Of a DNA stretch of 64,000 nt, positions 1 to 9,423 are shown piece by piece. The position numbers and the translations under genes are program-made. Positions within the stretch are counted from its first letter, which is position 1; every line of letters starts with the position of its first letter. Origin of the DNA: Burkholderiaceae bacterium (lineage in GTDB: Bacteria; Pseudomonadota; Gammaproteobacteria; Burkholderiales; Burkholderiaceae_D); assembly GCA_030158675.1 (NCBI GenBank), contig JAOASL010000020.1:53399-117398 (forward strand), read 5' to 3'. The notes below the pieces were generated by a model. The model saw only the letters and a program-made list of their open reading frames with translations. It was not told where the DNA came from and did not search any database.

Positions 1-2456
1 GTCTTGCCCCGACGTTTGGCCGTGGCGCGATGACGAATCACTGGGTCGACATCAAGAATGCCGACCTGATCCTGGTCATGGGTGGAAACCCGGCCGAGGC
101 GCACCCGTGCGGATTCAAATGGGTCATTGAAGCAAAAGCACACAACAAGGCGAAGCTGATCGTTGTCGATCCGCGCTATACGCGCACGGCATCGGTGTCC
201 GATTTCTACACGGCCCTGCGTCCGGGTTCGGACATTGCCTTCCTCGGCGCGCTGATCAACTACCTGATCAGCAATGAGAAATACCAGGCGGAGTACGTGG
301 CGTCATACACGGACGCGACTTTCATCGTCGGCAAGGATTTTCATCTGGTCGACGGTCTGTATTCGGGCTACGACGCGGAGAAGCGCAAATACGACCGCAG
401 CAGCTGGACGTACGAGCGCGGCGCGGACGGCTACGTGAAGACCGATCCGACCCTGAAGGATCCGCGTTGCGTGTTCAACCTGATGAAGGAACACTACAGC
501 CGCTACACGCCGGAAATGGTGGAGCGCGTCTGCGGCACGCCGAAGGCGGATTTCCTGAAGGTCGCCGAGATGGTCGCGACCACCTCCGGCACCGACCGCA
601 CGATGACGATCCTGTACGCGCTCGGCTGGACTCACCACAGCTATGGCTCGCAGATGATCCGCGCCGGCGCGATGGTCCAGCTTCTGCTCGGCAATATCGG
701 ACAGTCCGGCGGCGGCATGAATGCACTGCGCGGTCACTCGAATATTCAGGGTCTGACCGACCTCGGCCTGCTGTCGACCATGCTGCCGGGCTACATGAGC
801 CTGCCAAAGGACGCCGAACAGGATTACGCGGGCTACATCGAGAAACGCGCGCAGAAACCGGCGCGCAAAGACCAGATGTCGTACTGGCAGAACTATGAAA
901 AGTTCATGGTCAGCATGATGAAGTCCTGGTACGGCGATGCCGCGACCAAAGAGAACAACTGGGCCTTCGACTACCTGCCGAAAGTCGACAAGGACCACGA
1001 CATCATCCAGGTCTTCGACGACATGCATCAGGGCAAGATGAGCGGCTACATCGCTCAGGGCTTCAACCCGCTGGCGGCCTTCCCGAACAAGAAAAAAATC
1101 GGCGAGGCGCTGGCCAAGTTGAAGTTTCTGGTCGTGATCGACCCGCTGGCGACCGAGACCTCGGAGTTCTGGTCCAACCACGGCGAGTTCAATGACGTCG
1201 ATCCGAAGCAGATCCAGACCACGGTGTATCGCCTGCCCTCTTCGCTGTTTGCCGAGGAAGACGGTTCCGTGATCAGCTCCGGTCGCGTGCTGCAATGGCA
1301 CTGGAAAGGCCAGGAGCCGGCCGGTGATGCCAAGGCCGACACCGAGATCCTCGCCGAGCTGTTCATGAAGCTGCGCGCGATGTACAAGAAAGAAGGCGGC
1401 GCTTTCCCTGACCCGGTGATGAACCTCACCTGGAACTTCCGCGATCCGCTCAACCCGAGCGCGGACGAACTGGCGAAGGAATACAACGGCCGCGCCCTGG
1501 CCGATGTCATCGACCCGAAGGACAAGACCAAGGTGCTGGCCAAAGCCGGCGAGCAGCTGTCCGGCTTTGGCCAGTTGCGCGATGACGGCAGCACCGCCTG
1601 TGGCGTCTGGATTTTCTGCGGCGCCTACACGCAGGCAGGCAACCAGATGGCCCGGCGCGACAACACCGACACCGGCCTGGGCAACACGCCGAGCTGGGCT
1701 TGGGCCTGGCCGGCGAACCGCCGCATTCTGTACAACCGCGCGTCCGCGGATCCATCCGGCAAGGCATGGAATCCGAAGCGCAAGCTGGTTGAGTGGAAAG
1801 GCGACAAATGGGCCGGCGCTGACGTGCCGGACATGCGCGTGGATGCGGCACCTTCAGAAAACGTCAGCCCGTTCATCATGAACCCGGAAGGTGTGGCGCG
1901 CTTCTTCGCAATCGACAAGATGGCCGAGGGTCCGTTCCCCGAGCACTACGAGCCCTTCGAGACGCCGCTGGAAGTCAACCCGTTCTGGCCGAAAAACCCG
2001 AAGGCGAAGAACAACCCCGCGGCACGCGTGTTCAAGGGCGACCGTGACGACATGGGTGACCCGAAAGAGTTCCCATACGTGGCGACCACCTACCGCCTCA
2101 CCGAGCACTTCGGCACCTGGACCAAGCACCAACGCATCAATGCCGTGCTGCAGCCCGAACTGTTCATCGAGATCGGTGAAAAGCTGGCCGCTTCCAAGGG
2201 CATCAGCCAGGGCGACATGATCAAGGTGCGCTCCAAGCGTGGCCAGATCATTGCCAAGGCGGTGGTCACAAAGCGCCTTCGTCCCTTGATGATCGAAGGC
2301 AAAGAGACCCACACGATCGGCATTCCGAACCACTGGGGCTTCAAGGGCCTGACCAAGAAGGGCTACATCACGAACGTGCTGACGCCCTCAGTCGGCGATG
2401 CGAATACGCAGACGCCGGAGTTCAAGGCCTTCCTGGTCGACGTGCAGAAAGCGTAA
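1..2456 (+). CDS. fdnG: Formate dehydrogenase major subunit (FdnG/FdoG type), 3' part
   Basis: This is the catalytic molybdopterin subunit of a membrane-linked, periplasm-facing formate dehydrogenase that oxidises formate to CO2 and passes electrons to the FeS subunit encoded next. The gene is truncated by the left window edge: the frame is open from base 3, and the first ATG at 30 is internal (MTNHW), not the start. It reads closely like E. coli FdnG throughout, with the motifs GHSNIQGLTDLG, GNQMARRDN and NTPSWAWAWP. A molybdopterin dinucleotide-binding C-terminal domain starts near TYRLTEHF (around 2090). The last residues match the E. coli C-terminus (VGDANTQTPEFK). By family alignment the active-site selenocysteine (UGA) should lie about eight codons left of base 3, which fits the sel genes downstream. 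Sec rather than Cys is therefore inferred, not seen. Six bases separate it from fdnH. Confidence 0.95.
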   Translation, partial: LAPTFGRGAMTNHWVDIKNADLILVMGGNPAEAHPCGFKWVIEAKAHNKAKLIVVDPRYTRTASVSDFYTALRPGSDIAFLGALINYLISNEKYQAEYVASYTDATFIVGKDFHLVDGLYSGYDAEKRKYDRSSWTYERGADGYVKTDPTLKDPRCVFNLMKEHYSRYTPEMVERVCGTPKADFLKVAEMVATTSGTDRTMTILYALGWTHHSYGSQMIRAGAMVQLLLGNIGQSGGGMNALRGHSNIQGLTDLGLLSTMLPGYMSLPKDAEQDYAGYIEKRAQKPARKDQMSYWQNYEKFMVSMMKSWYGDAATKENNWAFDYLPKVDKDHDIIQVFDDMHQGKMSGYIAQGFNPLAAFPNKKKIGEALAKLKFLVVIDPLATETSEFWSNHGEFNDVDPKQIQTTVYRLPSSLFAEEDGSVISSGRVLQWHWKGQEPAGDAKADTEILAELFMKLRAMYKKEGGAFPDPVMNLTWNFRDPLNPSADELAKEYNGRALADVIDPKDKTKVLAKAGEQLSGFGQLRDDGSTACGVWIFCGAYTQAGNQMARRDNTDTGLGNTPSWAWAWPANRRILYNRASADPSGKAWNPKRKLVEWKGDKWAGADVPDMRVDAAPSENVSPFIMNPEGVARFFAIDKMAEGPFPEHYEPFETPLEVNPFWPKNPKAKNNPAARVFKGDRDDMGDPKEFPYVATTYRLTEHFGTWTKHQRINAVLQPELFIEIGEKLAASKGISQGDMIKVRSKRGQIIAKAVVTKRLRPLMIEGKETHTIGIPNHWGFKGLTKKGYITNVLTPSVGDANTQTPEFKAFLVDVQKA

Positions 2457-2462
2457 CGAGCC

Positions 2463-3362
2463 ATGATAAGTTCAGATATCAAACGACGGTCGGCCACGAC
2501 CACCCCGCCGCCACAGGCCCGTAGTCAGGTCGAGGTGGCAAAGCTCATCGATGTCTCGAAGTGCATCGGCTGCAAGGCATGCCAGTCCGCCTGTATGGAG
2601 TGGAATGACTTGCGCGACGAAGTCGGCGAGAACATCGGCGTGTACGACAATCCGACCAACCTGACCGAGAGCTCCTGGACCGTGATGCGGTTCTCCGAGA
2701 TCGAGGAAGCCGGCAAGCTCGAATGGCTGATCCGCAAGGACGGCTGCATGCACTGCGAAGAGCCGGGCTGCCTGAAAGCCTGCCCGTCGCCGGGCGCGAT
2801 CGTGCAGTACTCGAACGGCATCGTCGACTTCAATCAGGAGCACTGCATCGGCTGCGGCTACTGCGTCGCCGGCTGCCCGTTCGACATTCCGCGCATCTCG
2901 GAGAAGGACAGCAAAGCCTACAAGTGCTCGCTGTGCTCGGACCGCGTCGCGGTCGGCCAGGAGCCGGCCTGCGTCAAGGCCTGCCCGACCGGCTCGATCA
3001 TGTTCGGCACCAAGGAAGGCATGATCCATCAGGCCGAAGAACGCATTGAGGACCTGAAGGAGCGCGGCTACCAGAACGCCGGCCTGTACAACCCGGCCGG
3101 TGTCGGCGGCACGCACGTGATGTATGTGCTGCACCATGCCGACAAGCCGCAGCTGTACCACGGACTGCCGAAGGATCCGTCGATCAGCCCGATGGTGTCG
3201 CTGTGGAAGGGCGTGACCAAGCCACTGCTGTCGGTCGGTCTCGGCCTTGCGGTGCTCGGCGGCTTCTTCCATTACATGATCAAGGGTCCGAAGGAAGTGC
3301 ACGACGATGATCACGGCACCGACGGCGGTGACGGCGGCAACAACGCGAAGCAGGAGGCCTGA
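2463..3362 (+). CDS. fdnH: Formate dehydrogenase iron-sulfur beta subunit
   Basis: This is the electron-transfer subunit (299 aa) linking the FdnG active site to cytochrome b. Four ferredoxin-like cysteine clusters are visible: [38 protein letters not shown], and CSLCSD followed by CVKACP. This is the four-[4Fe-4S] pattern of FdnH/FdoH. A single hydrophobic segment near the C-terminus ([15 protein letters not shown]) would anchor it in the membrane, and a short Asp/His-rich tail follows. The order fdnG-fdnH-fdnI with tiny gaps indicates one operon. No convincing Shine-Dalgarno precedes the ATG, so translation may be coupled to fdnG termination. Confidence 0.95.
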   Translation: MISSDIKRRSATTTPPPQARSQVEVAKLIDVSKCIGCKACQSACMEWNDLRDEVGENIGVYDNPTNLTESSWTVMRFSEIEEAGKLEWLIRKDGCMHCEEPGCLKACPSPGAIVQYSNGIVDFNQEHCIGCGYCVAGCPFDIPRISEKDSKAYKCSLCSDRVAVGQEPACVKACPTGSIMFGTKEGMIHQAEERIEDLKERGYQNAGLYNPAGVGGTHVMYVLHHADKPQLYHGLPKDPSISPMVSLWKGVTKPLLSVGLGLAVLGGFFHYMIKGPKEVHDDDHGTDGGDGGNNAKQEA

Positions 3363-3363
3363 C

Positions 3364-3987
3364 ATGAAACGGTACATCCAGCGCTACGGCGCCTCGGACC
3401 GCGCGAATCACTGGGTGGTCGCGATCCTGTTCGTCATCCTGTCTCTGACCGGCCTCGCGTTCTTCCATCCGTCGTTCTTCTTCCTGTCGAACGTGCTGGG
3501 TGGCCCGGTGTGGGCGCGCATCCTGCATCCCTTCCTCGGGATCGTGATGGCGCTCAGCTTCGTCGGTCTCGCGCGCCGTGTGTGGCGCGAGAACTTCATC
3601 AAGCCGGTGGATATCCAGTGGCTGAAGATGATCGACGAGGTAATCAACAACGGTGACGGTCCGGACAAGCTGCCAATCGGAAAATACAACGCCGGCCAGA
3701 AGCTGATGTTCTGGACCATGGTCGGCAGTGTGATCCTGTTGCTGCTGTCGGGCTTCGTCATCTGGCGCGCGTACTTTGCCGCGTACTTCCCGATCCCGGT
3801 GATCCGTATCGCGATGCTGGTCCATATGCTGGCCGGCTTCACCGGCATCATCGCTCTGATCGTGCACGTGTACGCGGCGATCTGGGTCAAGGGCACGCTG
3901 CGCGCGATGACCCGCGGCACAGTCGACGCGAACTGGGCAAAGCACCACCATCCGGAGTGGCACAAGGAGCAGACGGAGGCGAAGTAA
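3364..3987 (+). CDS. fdnI: Formate dehydrogenase cytochrome b556 gamma subunit
   Basis: This is the membrane cytochrome b subunit (207 aa) that takes electrons from FdnH to the quinone pool. About four hydrophobic helices are visible, the first beginning at WVVAILFVILSLTGLAFF. Conserved histidines sit in or near the helices, for example HWVV, HPFLG, HMLAG and HVYAAIW, as expected for haem b ligation. The ATG at 3364 was chosen over an upstream in-frame codon because an AGGAGG lies seven bases before it and it begins directly after the fdnH stop. The length matches the family (about 210 aa). Confidence 0.95.
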   Translation: MKRYIQRYGASDRANHWVVAILFVILSLTGLAFFHPSFFFLSNVLGGPVWARILHPFLGIVMALSFVGLARRVWRENFIKPVDIQWLKMIDEVINNGDGPDKLPIGKYNAGQKLMFWTMVGSVILLLLSGFVIWRAYFAAYFPIPVIRIAMLVHMLAGFTGIIALIVHVYAAIWVKGTLRAMTRGTVDANWAKHHHPEWHKEQTEAK

Positions 3988-4063
3988 GTTTCGCCGCCGT
4001 CGGGGTTTGCCCTTCGTGGCAAACCCTCGCTTCATTGATCACGACAAGCTAACTCCCTATTTC

Positions 4064-5017
4064 ATGACCCAGAAAATCCTCCAGCCCGGCGAAATCGGCC
4101 AGAACGAGCCGTTTCCCAGCGTCGTGCTGCCCACCGACCCTCAGCTCTTCGCCAACCGCGCGCGCCGCTTTGAGCACCTGGCCCGCGACGGCGCACTCGC
4201 GCCGCTGCTGCGCGCAATGTCACAGATCGCGCACGCGCAGCAGCAGGCTCACAGTTCACGCCAGGCCGAGCCGGTCAATGACGCATTGCTGACGGCCTCG
4301 CGCGAGCACGCCATGCCACCGCTGTCTTTTCAGGCGGAGCGCGATCCGGCCTGGCAAAAGGATCTCGATGTCATTCTGGCGGCGCTCAGTCAGTGTGGCG
4401 AGCCGGTGCTGGAAGATGCCGCACGCCAGCTGCAGGCAATCGATACGGATGGCCGCGAGGCCATCGCCGACGCCGTATTCGGTGGCGGCATTGCCGGCGG
4501 CGATCCTGAACTGCATGCCGTCCTGTCGCCGCTGGTCGGCGCGGCACTGCAAGTCTGGTGGACCCGACAGGCCGGCTCGCTGAAGGCCGACGATGTGCCG
4601 CTGGCTGGTACATCCACGGTCTGCCCCTGCTGCGGTTCGCGTCCGGTCGCCAGCGTGATCGAGATGTCGCCCAGCCAGCACAGCCTGCGCTATCTGCATT
4701 GCAGCCTGTGCTCGACCCAATGGCACATGGTGCGCGTGACCTGCAGCGCCTGCGAGTCGACCAAGGACATCGCCTACTACAGCCTGAACGGCATCGAAGC
4801 GAACAAGCCGTCGACCAAGGTCGCGTTCGCGCGCGCCGAAGCCTGCGATAACTGCCACAGCTATCTGAAAATCTTCACGCGCGAGAAAGAGCCGATGATG
4901 GATGTGCAGGCCGACGACCTCGCGACGCTGACGCTGGACATGCTCGTCGATGAAGCCGGTTATCTGCGCAGCGGTCCCAATCTGCTGTTCGCGCCGGGCG
5001 TGCCGGACGAAGAGTAA
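4064..5017 (+). CDS. fdhE: Formate dehydrogenase accessory protein FdhE
   Basis: This is a cytoplasmic maturation factor (317 aa) for respiratory formate dehydrogenases; FdhE proteins bind FdhD substrates and iron through CxxC motifs. Four CxxC pairs are visible in the C-terminal half: CPCCGS, CSLCST, CSACES and CDNCHS, the rubredoxin-like signature of the family. The start MTQKILQPGEIGQ was chosen because it matches the usual family N-terminus. A longer frame would begin at 4007, close behind fdnI. The gene follows fdnGHI and precedes selA, so enzyme, chaperone and Sec machinery are co-located. Confidence 0.93.
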   Translation: MTQKILQPGEIGQNEPFPSVVLPTDPQLFANRARRFEHLARDGALAPLLRAMSQIAHAQQQAHSSRQAEPVNDALLTASREHAMPPLSFQAERDPAWQKDLDVILAALSQCGEPVLEDAARQLQAIDTDGREAIADAVFGGGIAGGDPELHAVLSPLVGAALQVWWTRQAGSLKADDVPLAGTSTVCPCCGSRPVASVIEMSPSQHSLRYLHCSLCSTQWHMVRVTCSACESTKDIAYYSLNGIEANKPSTKVAFARAEACDNCHSYLKIFTREKEPMMDVQADDLATLTLDMLVDEAGYLRSGPNLLFAPGVPDEE

Positions 5018-5034
5018 ACTGGCGGCTCGCCACA

Positions 5035-5058
5035 GGCCGGAACGCACGTCGTCCGGCC
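5035..5058 (+). other. GC-rich hairpin between fdhE and selA
   Basis: A perfect 7-bp inverted repeat (GGCCGGA / TCCGGCC, 10-nt loop) lies in the 85-bp gap between fdhE and selA, followed by only a weak T stretch (ATCTTTG). It could attenuate read-through from the structural genes into selAB or act as an mRNA-processing element. It does not meet the usual criteria for a strong intrinsic terminator. Confidence 0.35.
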
Positions 5059-5102
5059 ATCTTTGTCGCTACAGCGACGACCGAATTTTCGAAAGCACGA
5101 CC

Positions 5103-6560
5103 ATGATCTCAGCGTTTCTGCCCCGTGCGGGTGAAACAGCGGCCGACCGGCTGGAACTCAGTACCCTGCCCTCGGTCGATGCCCTGCTCAATCATCCCGA
5201 ACTGCAGCTTTCCATCGCCGCGCATGGACGCGGCCTGGTGAAACGCGCCATCCAGCGATCGCTGGCGGCCGTGCGCAACTCACTCGCTGCGGCCCAGCCG
5301 GTCGTCCTCAATCGCACGGATCTGATGCAGCGGATCACGCTCCAGATCGATGCCGAGCGCCTGCCCGCACTGCGCCGCGTCTTCAACCTGACCGGCACGG
5401 TCATCCATACCAACCTCGGGCGCAGCCCGCTGCCCGACGTCGCCATTGATGCGCTGGTCAGTGCGGCACGCCATCCGGTCACCATCGAATACGATCTGGA
5501 CAGCGGCGAACGCGGCGAGCGTGACCATCTGACCGAGCAATTGCTGTGCGAACTGACCGGCGCCGAGGCGGCGACTGTCGTCAACAACAATGCCGCCGCC
5601 GTGCTGCTGGTGCTGGCTGCGCTGGGCGCCGGCCGCGAAGTGCCGATCTCGCGCGGTGAGCTGATCGAGATCGGCGGCTCGTTCCGCATTCCCGACATCA
5701 TGGCGATGGCCGGCTGCAAGCTGGTCGAGGTCGGCACCACCAACCGCACCCACCTGAAAGACTATGCTCAGGCGATCAATGAGAACACCGCGATGCTGGC
5801 GCGCATCCATGCATCGAATTACGCCATCGTCGGCTTCACCGCCGCCGCCACGGAACAAGAGCTCGGCAAGCTGGCCGCAGAAAAAGGCCTGCCCTTCTAC
5901 GTCGATCTGGGCAGCGGTGCGCTGGTATCGTTCGAGCGCTACGGCCTGCCGCACGAGATGCTGCCGCAGGAAAGCCTGCGTGCCGGCGCGACCGTCGTCA
6001 GCATTTCTGGCGACAAACTGCTCGGTGGCCCGCAGGCCGGCCTCATTCTCGGCAGCCGCACTCTGATCGAAAAGATCCGCCGGCATCCGCTCAAGCGCGC
6101 GCTACGCTGCGACAAGCTCATCATGGGCGCACTGGAAGCGACGCTGCGCCTCTACCGTGACCACATCGACGATGCCCAGAAGCTGGCCGAACAACTGCCG
6201 CTGCTGCGGCTGCTGACCCGTCCCGCCGACGCCATTCACGCTGCGGGCGCACGCCTGCTCGGCCCGGTAGGCGGCGCATTCGGCACGCGTGCGGGTGTCA
6301 CACTGCAGGCATCGCGCAGCCAGATCGGCAGCGGCTCACTGCCGATCGACCGCCTCGACAGCTGGTCCCTGGTGATCACGCCCACGGGCAAGCGCAGCGG
6401 TCAGGCGACGGCATCCATCGCCGCCGCGCTGCGCCAGCTGCCGCTGCCCGTGATCGGTCGTGTAAAGGACGGCGCGATCTGGCTGGACCTGCGCACGCTC
6501 AGCGATGAGGCCGCGTTCGCCGCACAACTCCACCAACTTGCCCTACCCGCCATCGCATGA
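5103..6560 (+). CDS. selA: L-seryl-tRNA(Sec) selenium transferase SelA
   Basis: This PLP enzyme converts Ser-tRNA(Sec) to Sec-tRNA(Sec) using selenophosphate. The product is 485 aa, close to the bacterial SelA length of about 460. The PLP-binding lysine lies in [12 protein letters not shown] (Lys305). The N-terminal tRNA-binding region and the HTNLGRSPL and [11 protein letters not shown] motifs are typical. The ATG at 5103 was chosen on homology; the open frame extends upstream into fdhE. The 3' end overlaps the selB start by four bases (ATGA), so SelA and SelB are translationally coupled. Its presence strongly supports a Sec-containing FdnG. Confidence 0.97.
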   Translation: MISAFLPRAGETAADRLELSTLPSVDALLNHPELQLSIAAHGRGLVKRAIQRSLAAVRNSLAAAQPVVLNRTDLMQRITLQIDAERLPALRRVFNLTGTVIHTNLGRSPLPDVAIDALVSAARHPVTIEYDLDSGERGERDHLTEQLLCELTGAEAATVVNNNAAAVLLVLAALGAGREVPISRGELIEIGGSFRIPDIMAMAGCKLVEVGTTNRTHLKDYAQAINENTAMLARIHASNYAIVGFTAAATEQELGKLAAEKGLPFYVDLGSGALVSFERYGLPHEMLPQESLRAGATVVSISGDKLLGGPQAGLILGSRTLIEKIRRHPLKRALRCDKLIMGALEATLRLYRDHIDDAQKLAEQLPLLRLLTRPADAIHAAGARLLGPVGGAFGTRAGVTLQASRSQIGSGSLPIDRLDSWSLVITPTGKRSGQATASIAAALRQLPLPVIGRVKDGAIWLDLRTLSDEAAFAAQLHQLALPAIA

Positions 6561-8500
6561 TCATCGGAACCGCCGGCCACATCGACCATGGAAAAACCGC
6601 GCTGGTACGCGCACTCACCGGCGTCGACACTGACCGCCTGAAGGAAGAAAAGGCGCGCGGCATCACGATTGAGCTGGGCTTCGCCTACCAAGCCATCGCC
6701 GCCGACGATCCCGACGGACCGCGGCTGGGCTTCGTCGACATGCCCGGCCATGAGCGTTTCATCCATACCATGCTGGCCGGTGCGACGGGCATCGCGATGG
6801 CACTGCTGGTGGTCGCCGCCGACGATGGCGTGATGCCGCAGACACGCGAACACCTGCAGATACTGCAGCTATTGGATATCCGCCACGGCGCGATCGCGCT
6901 GACCAAAACCGACAAGGTACCCGCTGAGCGGGTGGCCGAAGTCACTAACGAAATCCGTGCGCTGCTGGCCGGCACCTTCCTTGCGGATGCGCCGCTGTTT
7001 CCGTGCAGCGCCATCACCGGCGCCGGCATCGGCGAACTCAGGCAGTTCCTGCACGGCGCGGCGCGCGACTGGCATCAGCGCCACGCTGCGGAACCCGACG
7101 CGCAGCGCAATTTCCGGCTGGCAGTCGACCGCAGCTTTTCGATTGAAGGACGCGGCACCATCGTCACCGGCACCGTGCATGCGGGCACACTGGCAGTCGG
7201 CGACACGATACGCATGCTGCCATCCACGCGCAATGAACGGCCGCTGACGGCGCGCGTGCGCGGCATGCATGCATTCAACCGCAAGGTCGAACAATGCGGG
7301 TCGGGCGAGCGCGTCGCGCTGAATCTGGCCGGCGTCGAGCGCAGCGAGATCCATCGGGGCGACTGGATCGTCGCTGACTCACTGAACCATCGCAGCGACC
7401 GCCTGAGCGTATCGCTGTCGCTGCTGCCTGACGCGAAACCCCTGAAGCACTGGAGCAGCGTGCATGTGCATGCGGGCTCCGCGCATACGCTGGCGCGCAT
7501 CGCCTTGCTGGAAGGGGAACAGCTGGCGCCGGGCGCGCAGATGCTGGCAGAGCTGGCGCTCGAACTGCCGCTGCATCTGTGCCACGGCGACCGCATCGTG
7601 CTGCGCGATGCGTCGGCGCGGCAGACGCTGGGCGGCTGCGTGGTGCTTGATGTTTTCCCGCCATTGCGCGGCAAGCGCTCGGCCGAACGGCTTGCGCTGT
7701 TGCGAGCGCAACAGGACGCCTCCGACGCTAATGCACTGCAGGCCTTGCTGGCGACGGAAACGCGCGGCGTCAGCCTGTCGCAGTTCGCCGCCAACCGCAA
7801 CCTGCTCAGCGGCGCATTGCCGGCGCTGCTGGCGGAGATTGTCGCGGTGCAGGTGTCGACCGGCGCGGGCGTGTATGCGTGCCTGCCAGCGCACTGGCAG
7901 GCGATGCGCCAGAAGATCGTCGACGAGATCGCTCGCTTTCATGAACGCGAGCCGGACAATGCCGGCGTCGAACGCGAGCGCCTGCGCCGCAAGTCCTTCC
8001 CGACGCTGCCGGCCGAGGCATTCGCTGCCGTCCTGCAGAGCCTGATCGCCGATGCGGCCGTGGTCGCCGCGCAGGGACGCTTCGTCGCGCTGCCCACGCA
8101 CAAGGTCGAATTCACACCGGCCGAGCGGGCGATCTGGGACACGGTGCTGCCGAAGCTGATGGATGAGCGATTCCAGCCGCCGCGCGTGCGTCCGCTGGCG
8201 CAGGCATTGGGTATCGATGAGCCGGAAATGCGCCGGCTGATGGGCAAATCGGCCAAGCTCGGCCATACCTATCGCGTCGCGCATGACCACTACTTCCTTG
8301 CGATCGCTGTGAAAGAACTCGCCACGCATGTCGCCGCGCTGTGCGACGAACAGGGACTGGCGAAGGCGGCGCCGTTCCGCGACCGCATCGATACCGGCCG
8401 CAAGCTGGCGATTCAGATCCTGGAATTTTTCGACACCATCGGCTACACGCGCAGGCTCAAAGAGCACCATGTAATCCGGCAAGCGCAGATGTGGAGTTGA
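6557..8500 (+). CDS. selB: Selenocysteine-specific elongation factor SelB
   Basis: SelB is a specialised EF-Tu-like GTPase that delivers Sec-tRNA(Sec) to UGA codons followed by a SECIS hairpin. GTPase motifs are clear: GHIDHGKT (residues 7-14), DMPGHERF and TKTDK. Translation-factor beta-barrels follow, and the C-terminal third contains the winged-helix repeats that bind SECIS RNA. Length is 647 aa, near the E. coli protein (614). It ends 40 bp before selC. The start overlaps the selA stop. Confidence 0.97.
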   Translation: MIIGTAGHIDHGKTALVRALTGVDTDRLKEEKARGITIELGFAYQAIAADDPDGPRLGFVDMPGHERFIHTMLAGATGIAMALLVVAADDGVMPQTREHLQILQLLDIRHGAIALTKTDKVPAERVAEVTNEIRALLAGTFLADAPLFPCSAITGAGIGELRQFLHGAARDWHQRHAAEPDAQRNFRLAVDRSFSIEGRGTIVTGTVHAGTLAVGDTIRMLPSTRNERPLTARVRGMHAFNRKVEQCGSGERVALNLAGVERSEIHRGDWIVADSLNHRSDRLSVSLSLLPDAKPLKHWSSVHVHAGSAHTLARIALLEGEQLAPGAQMLAELALELPLHLCHGDRIVLRDASARQTLGGCVVLDVFPPLRGKRSAERLALLRAQQDASDANALQALLATETRGVSLSQFAANRNLLSGALPALLAEIVAVQVSTGAGVYACLPAHWQAMRQKIVDEIARFHEREPDNAGVERERLRRKSFPTLPAEAFAAVLQSLIADAAVVAAQGRFVALPTHKVEFTPAERAIWDTVLPKLMDERFQPPRVRPLAQALGIDEPEMRRLMGKSAKLGHTYRVAHDHYFLAIAVKELATHVAALCDEQGLAKAAPFRDRIDTGRKLAIQILEFFDTIGYTRRLKEHHVIRQAQMWS

Positions 8501-8511
8501 ACAAACGTCCG

Positions 8512-8517
8512 TATAAT
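8512..8517 (+). promoter_or_regulatory. Probable -10 box of selC
   Basis: A perfect TATAAT hexamer lies 24 bp upstream of the mature tRNA 5' end, followed by a GC-rich discriminator (CCCGCTCGC) typical of stable-RNA promoters. No good -35 sits at 17-bp spacing. The promoter is inferred from these two elements only. Confidence 0.5.
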
Positions 8518-8540
8518 TCCCGCTCGCTCTGAGCATGCAT

Positions 8541-8636
8541 GGAAGAGCTGCGCTTCCCGGTGGAACGGCAGGACTTCAAATCCTGAAGAGGTTGCCAGCA
8601 ATCTCTGGTGGGTTCGACTCCCACGCTCTTCCGCCA
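8541..8636 (+). tRNA. selC: tRNA-Sec (anticodon TCA), CCA encoded
   Basis: This is the selenocysteine tRNA. It shows an 8-bp acceptor stem (GGAAGAGC with GCTCTTCC), the anticodon stem CAGGA/TCCTG around loop CTTCAAA with anticodon TCA at 8576-8578, a long variable arm (8585-8608) and a T arm GTGGG-TTCGACT-CCCAC. A G discriminator and genomic CCA follow. The extra-long acceptor and variable arm, and the close match to E. coli selC, distinguish it from tRNA-Ser or a suppressor. It sits directly after selB, completing a local Sec-decoding set (selA, selB, selC). selD is not in the window. Confidence 0.98.
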
Positions 8637-8652
8637 CTTCCCCCGGTCACCG

Positions 8653-9126
8653 ATGACTTCTGCTTTCGCTTCCGAAGGTTTTTATCCGTTCGAAGGTCCC
8701 GCCACCCTCAGCCTCGAGCTGATTCCATTATCAGTGCGGCACAAGCTCGACTGCGCGCAAGTGAAGCTGCATCTGCCGCAATGGCAGGCACTGAACGTGG
8801 ATGAACGCGCACAACTGGTGCGACACGCCTGCACATCGCCGGATGAAGTGCAGGCCTATTGCGCGCTACTCAATGAACTGATCGATCGACATCATGCAGT
8901 GCCGCCAACGCCGCATCCGCTGGAGGGCGATGAACCGTGGCGTGATCTGTCACGCTGGCCTGCGATGGTTGCGGATCAGTGCGGGAAACAGCAGCAGGTG
9001 CTGCCGCCGCTGGAACGCTGGAAGGCTCTCGGTGAGGCAGACCGGCATGCGCTGTTCGTGCTGGGAAGGTCGAAGCATTCGCAGCCGGAGTTCGTGGCGG
9101 CGATGCGCTTGTTTTTCGGAGAATGA
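8653..9126 (+). CDS. Nitrate-reductase-associated protein family (Nitr_red_assoc)
   Basis: A 157-aa soluble protein resembling the conserved nitrate-reductase-associated family (FxFExDF-like start, here FYPFEGPATLSLELIPLSVRHKLD). Its biochemical role is not established; family members are found next to molybdoenzyme genes. The ATG at 8653 was chosen because it begins just after selC; the longer open frame would start inside the tRNA gene. The stop lies 68 bp from the oppositely oriented fdsD, so the two formate-dehydrogenase clusters converge here. Confidence 0.7.
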   Translation: MTSAFASEGFYPFEGPATLSLELIPLSVRHKLDCAQVKLHLPQWQALNVDERAQLVRHACTSPDEVQAYCALLNELIDRHHAVPPTPHPLEGDEPWRDLSRWPAMVADQCGKQQQVLPPLERWKALGEADRHALFVLGRSKHSQPEFVAAMRLFFGE

Positions 9127-9194
9127 GCGAGGAGTGAGCGGGGAATTGCAGCACGCGATGACAATCGCCGGACCCCTGCCCCTGGCTGCGCGGT

Positions 9195-9419
9195 TCAGGC
9201 CAGCAAGCCGCGATGCCCGTCGATCGCTTCACGCACAATAGGCATCAGCTCATCGGTGTCCTGAGTCGCCAGTCCCTCGACAATCGCCTGTCTCATGCGA
9301 GGCGCCCAGAATTTCTTCAGGTGCGACGCGATATCCGCCTTCGCCTGTTCGCGATCGGGCATGCTCTCGAAGAAGCTGCCGATCTGATTGGCCATCTTCA
9401 CCAGGTTCCGGATATCCAT
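9195..9419 (-). CDS. fdsD: NAD-dependent formate dehydrogenase delta subunit FdsD
   Basis: A small 74-aa helical protein of the formate dehydrogenase delta-subunit family, needed for stable NAD-linked formate dehydrogenase in organisms with an fds operon. It starts MDIRNLVKMANQIGSFF and contains the family-typical DIASHLKKFWAPRMR. The ATG at 9419 was chosen because it begins four bases after the fdhD stop; upstream in-frame codons would overlap fdhD. It is the last gene of the fdsG-fdsB-fdsA-fdhD-fdsD operon. Confidence 0.93.
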   Translation of the reverse strand: MDIRNLVKMANQIGSFFESMPDREQAKADIASHLKKFWAPRMRQAIVEGLATQDTDELMPIVREAIDGHRGLLA

Positions 9420-9423
9420 TGCC

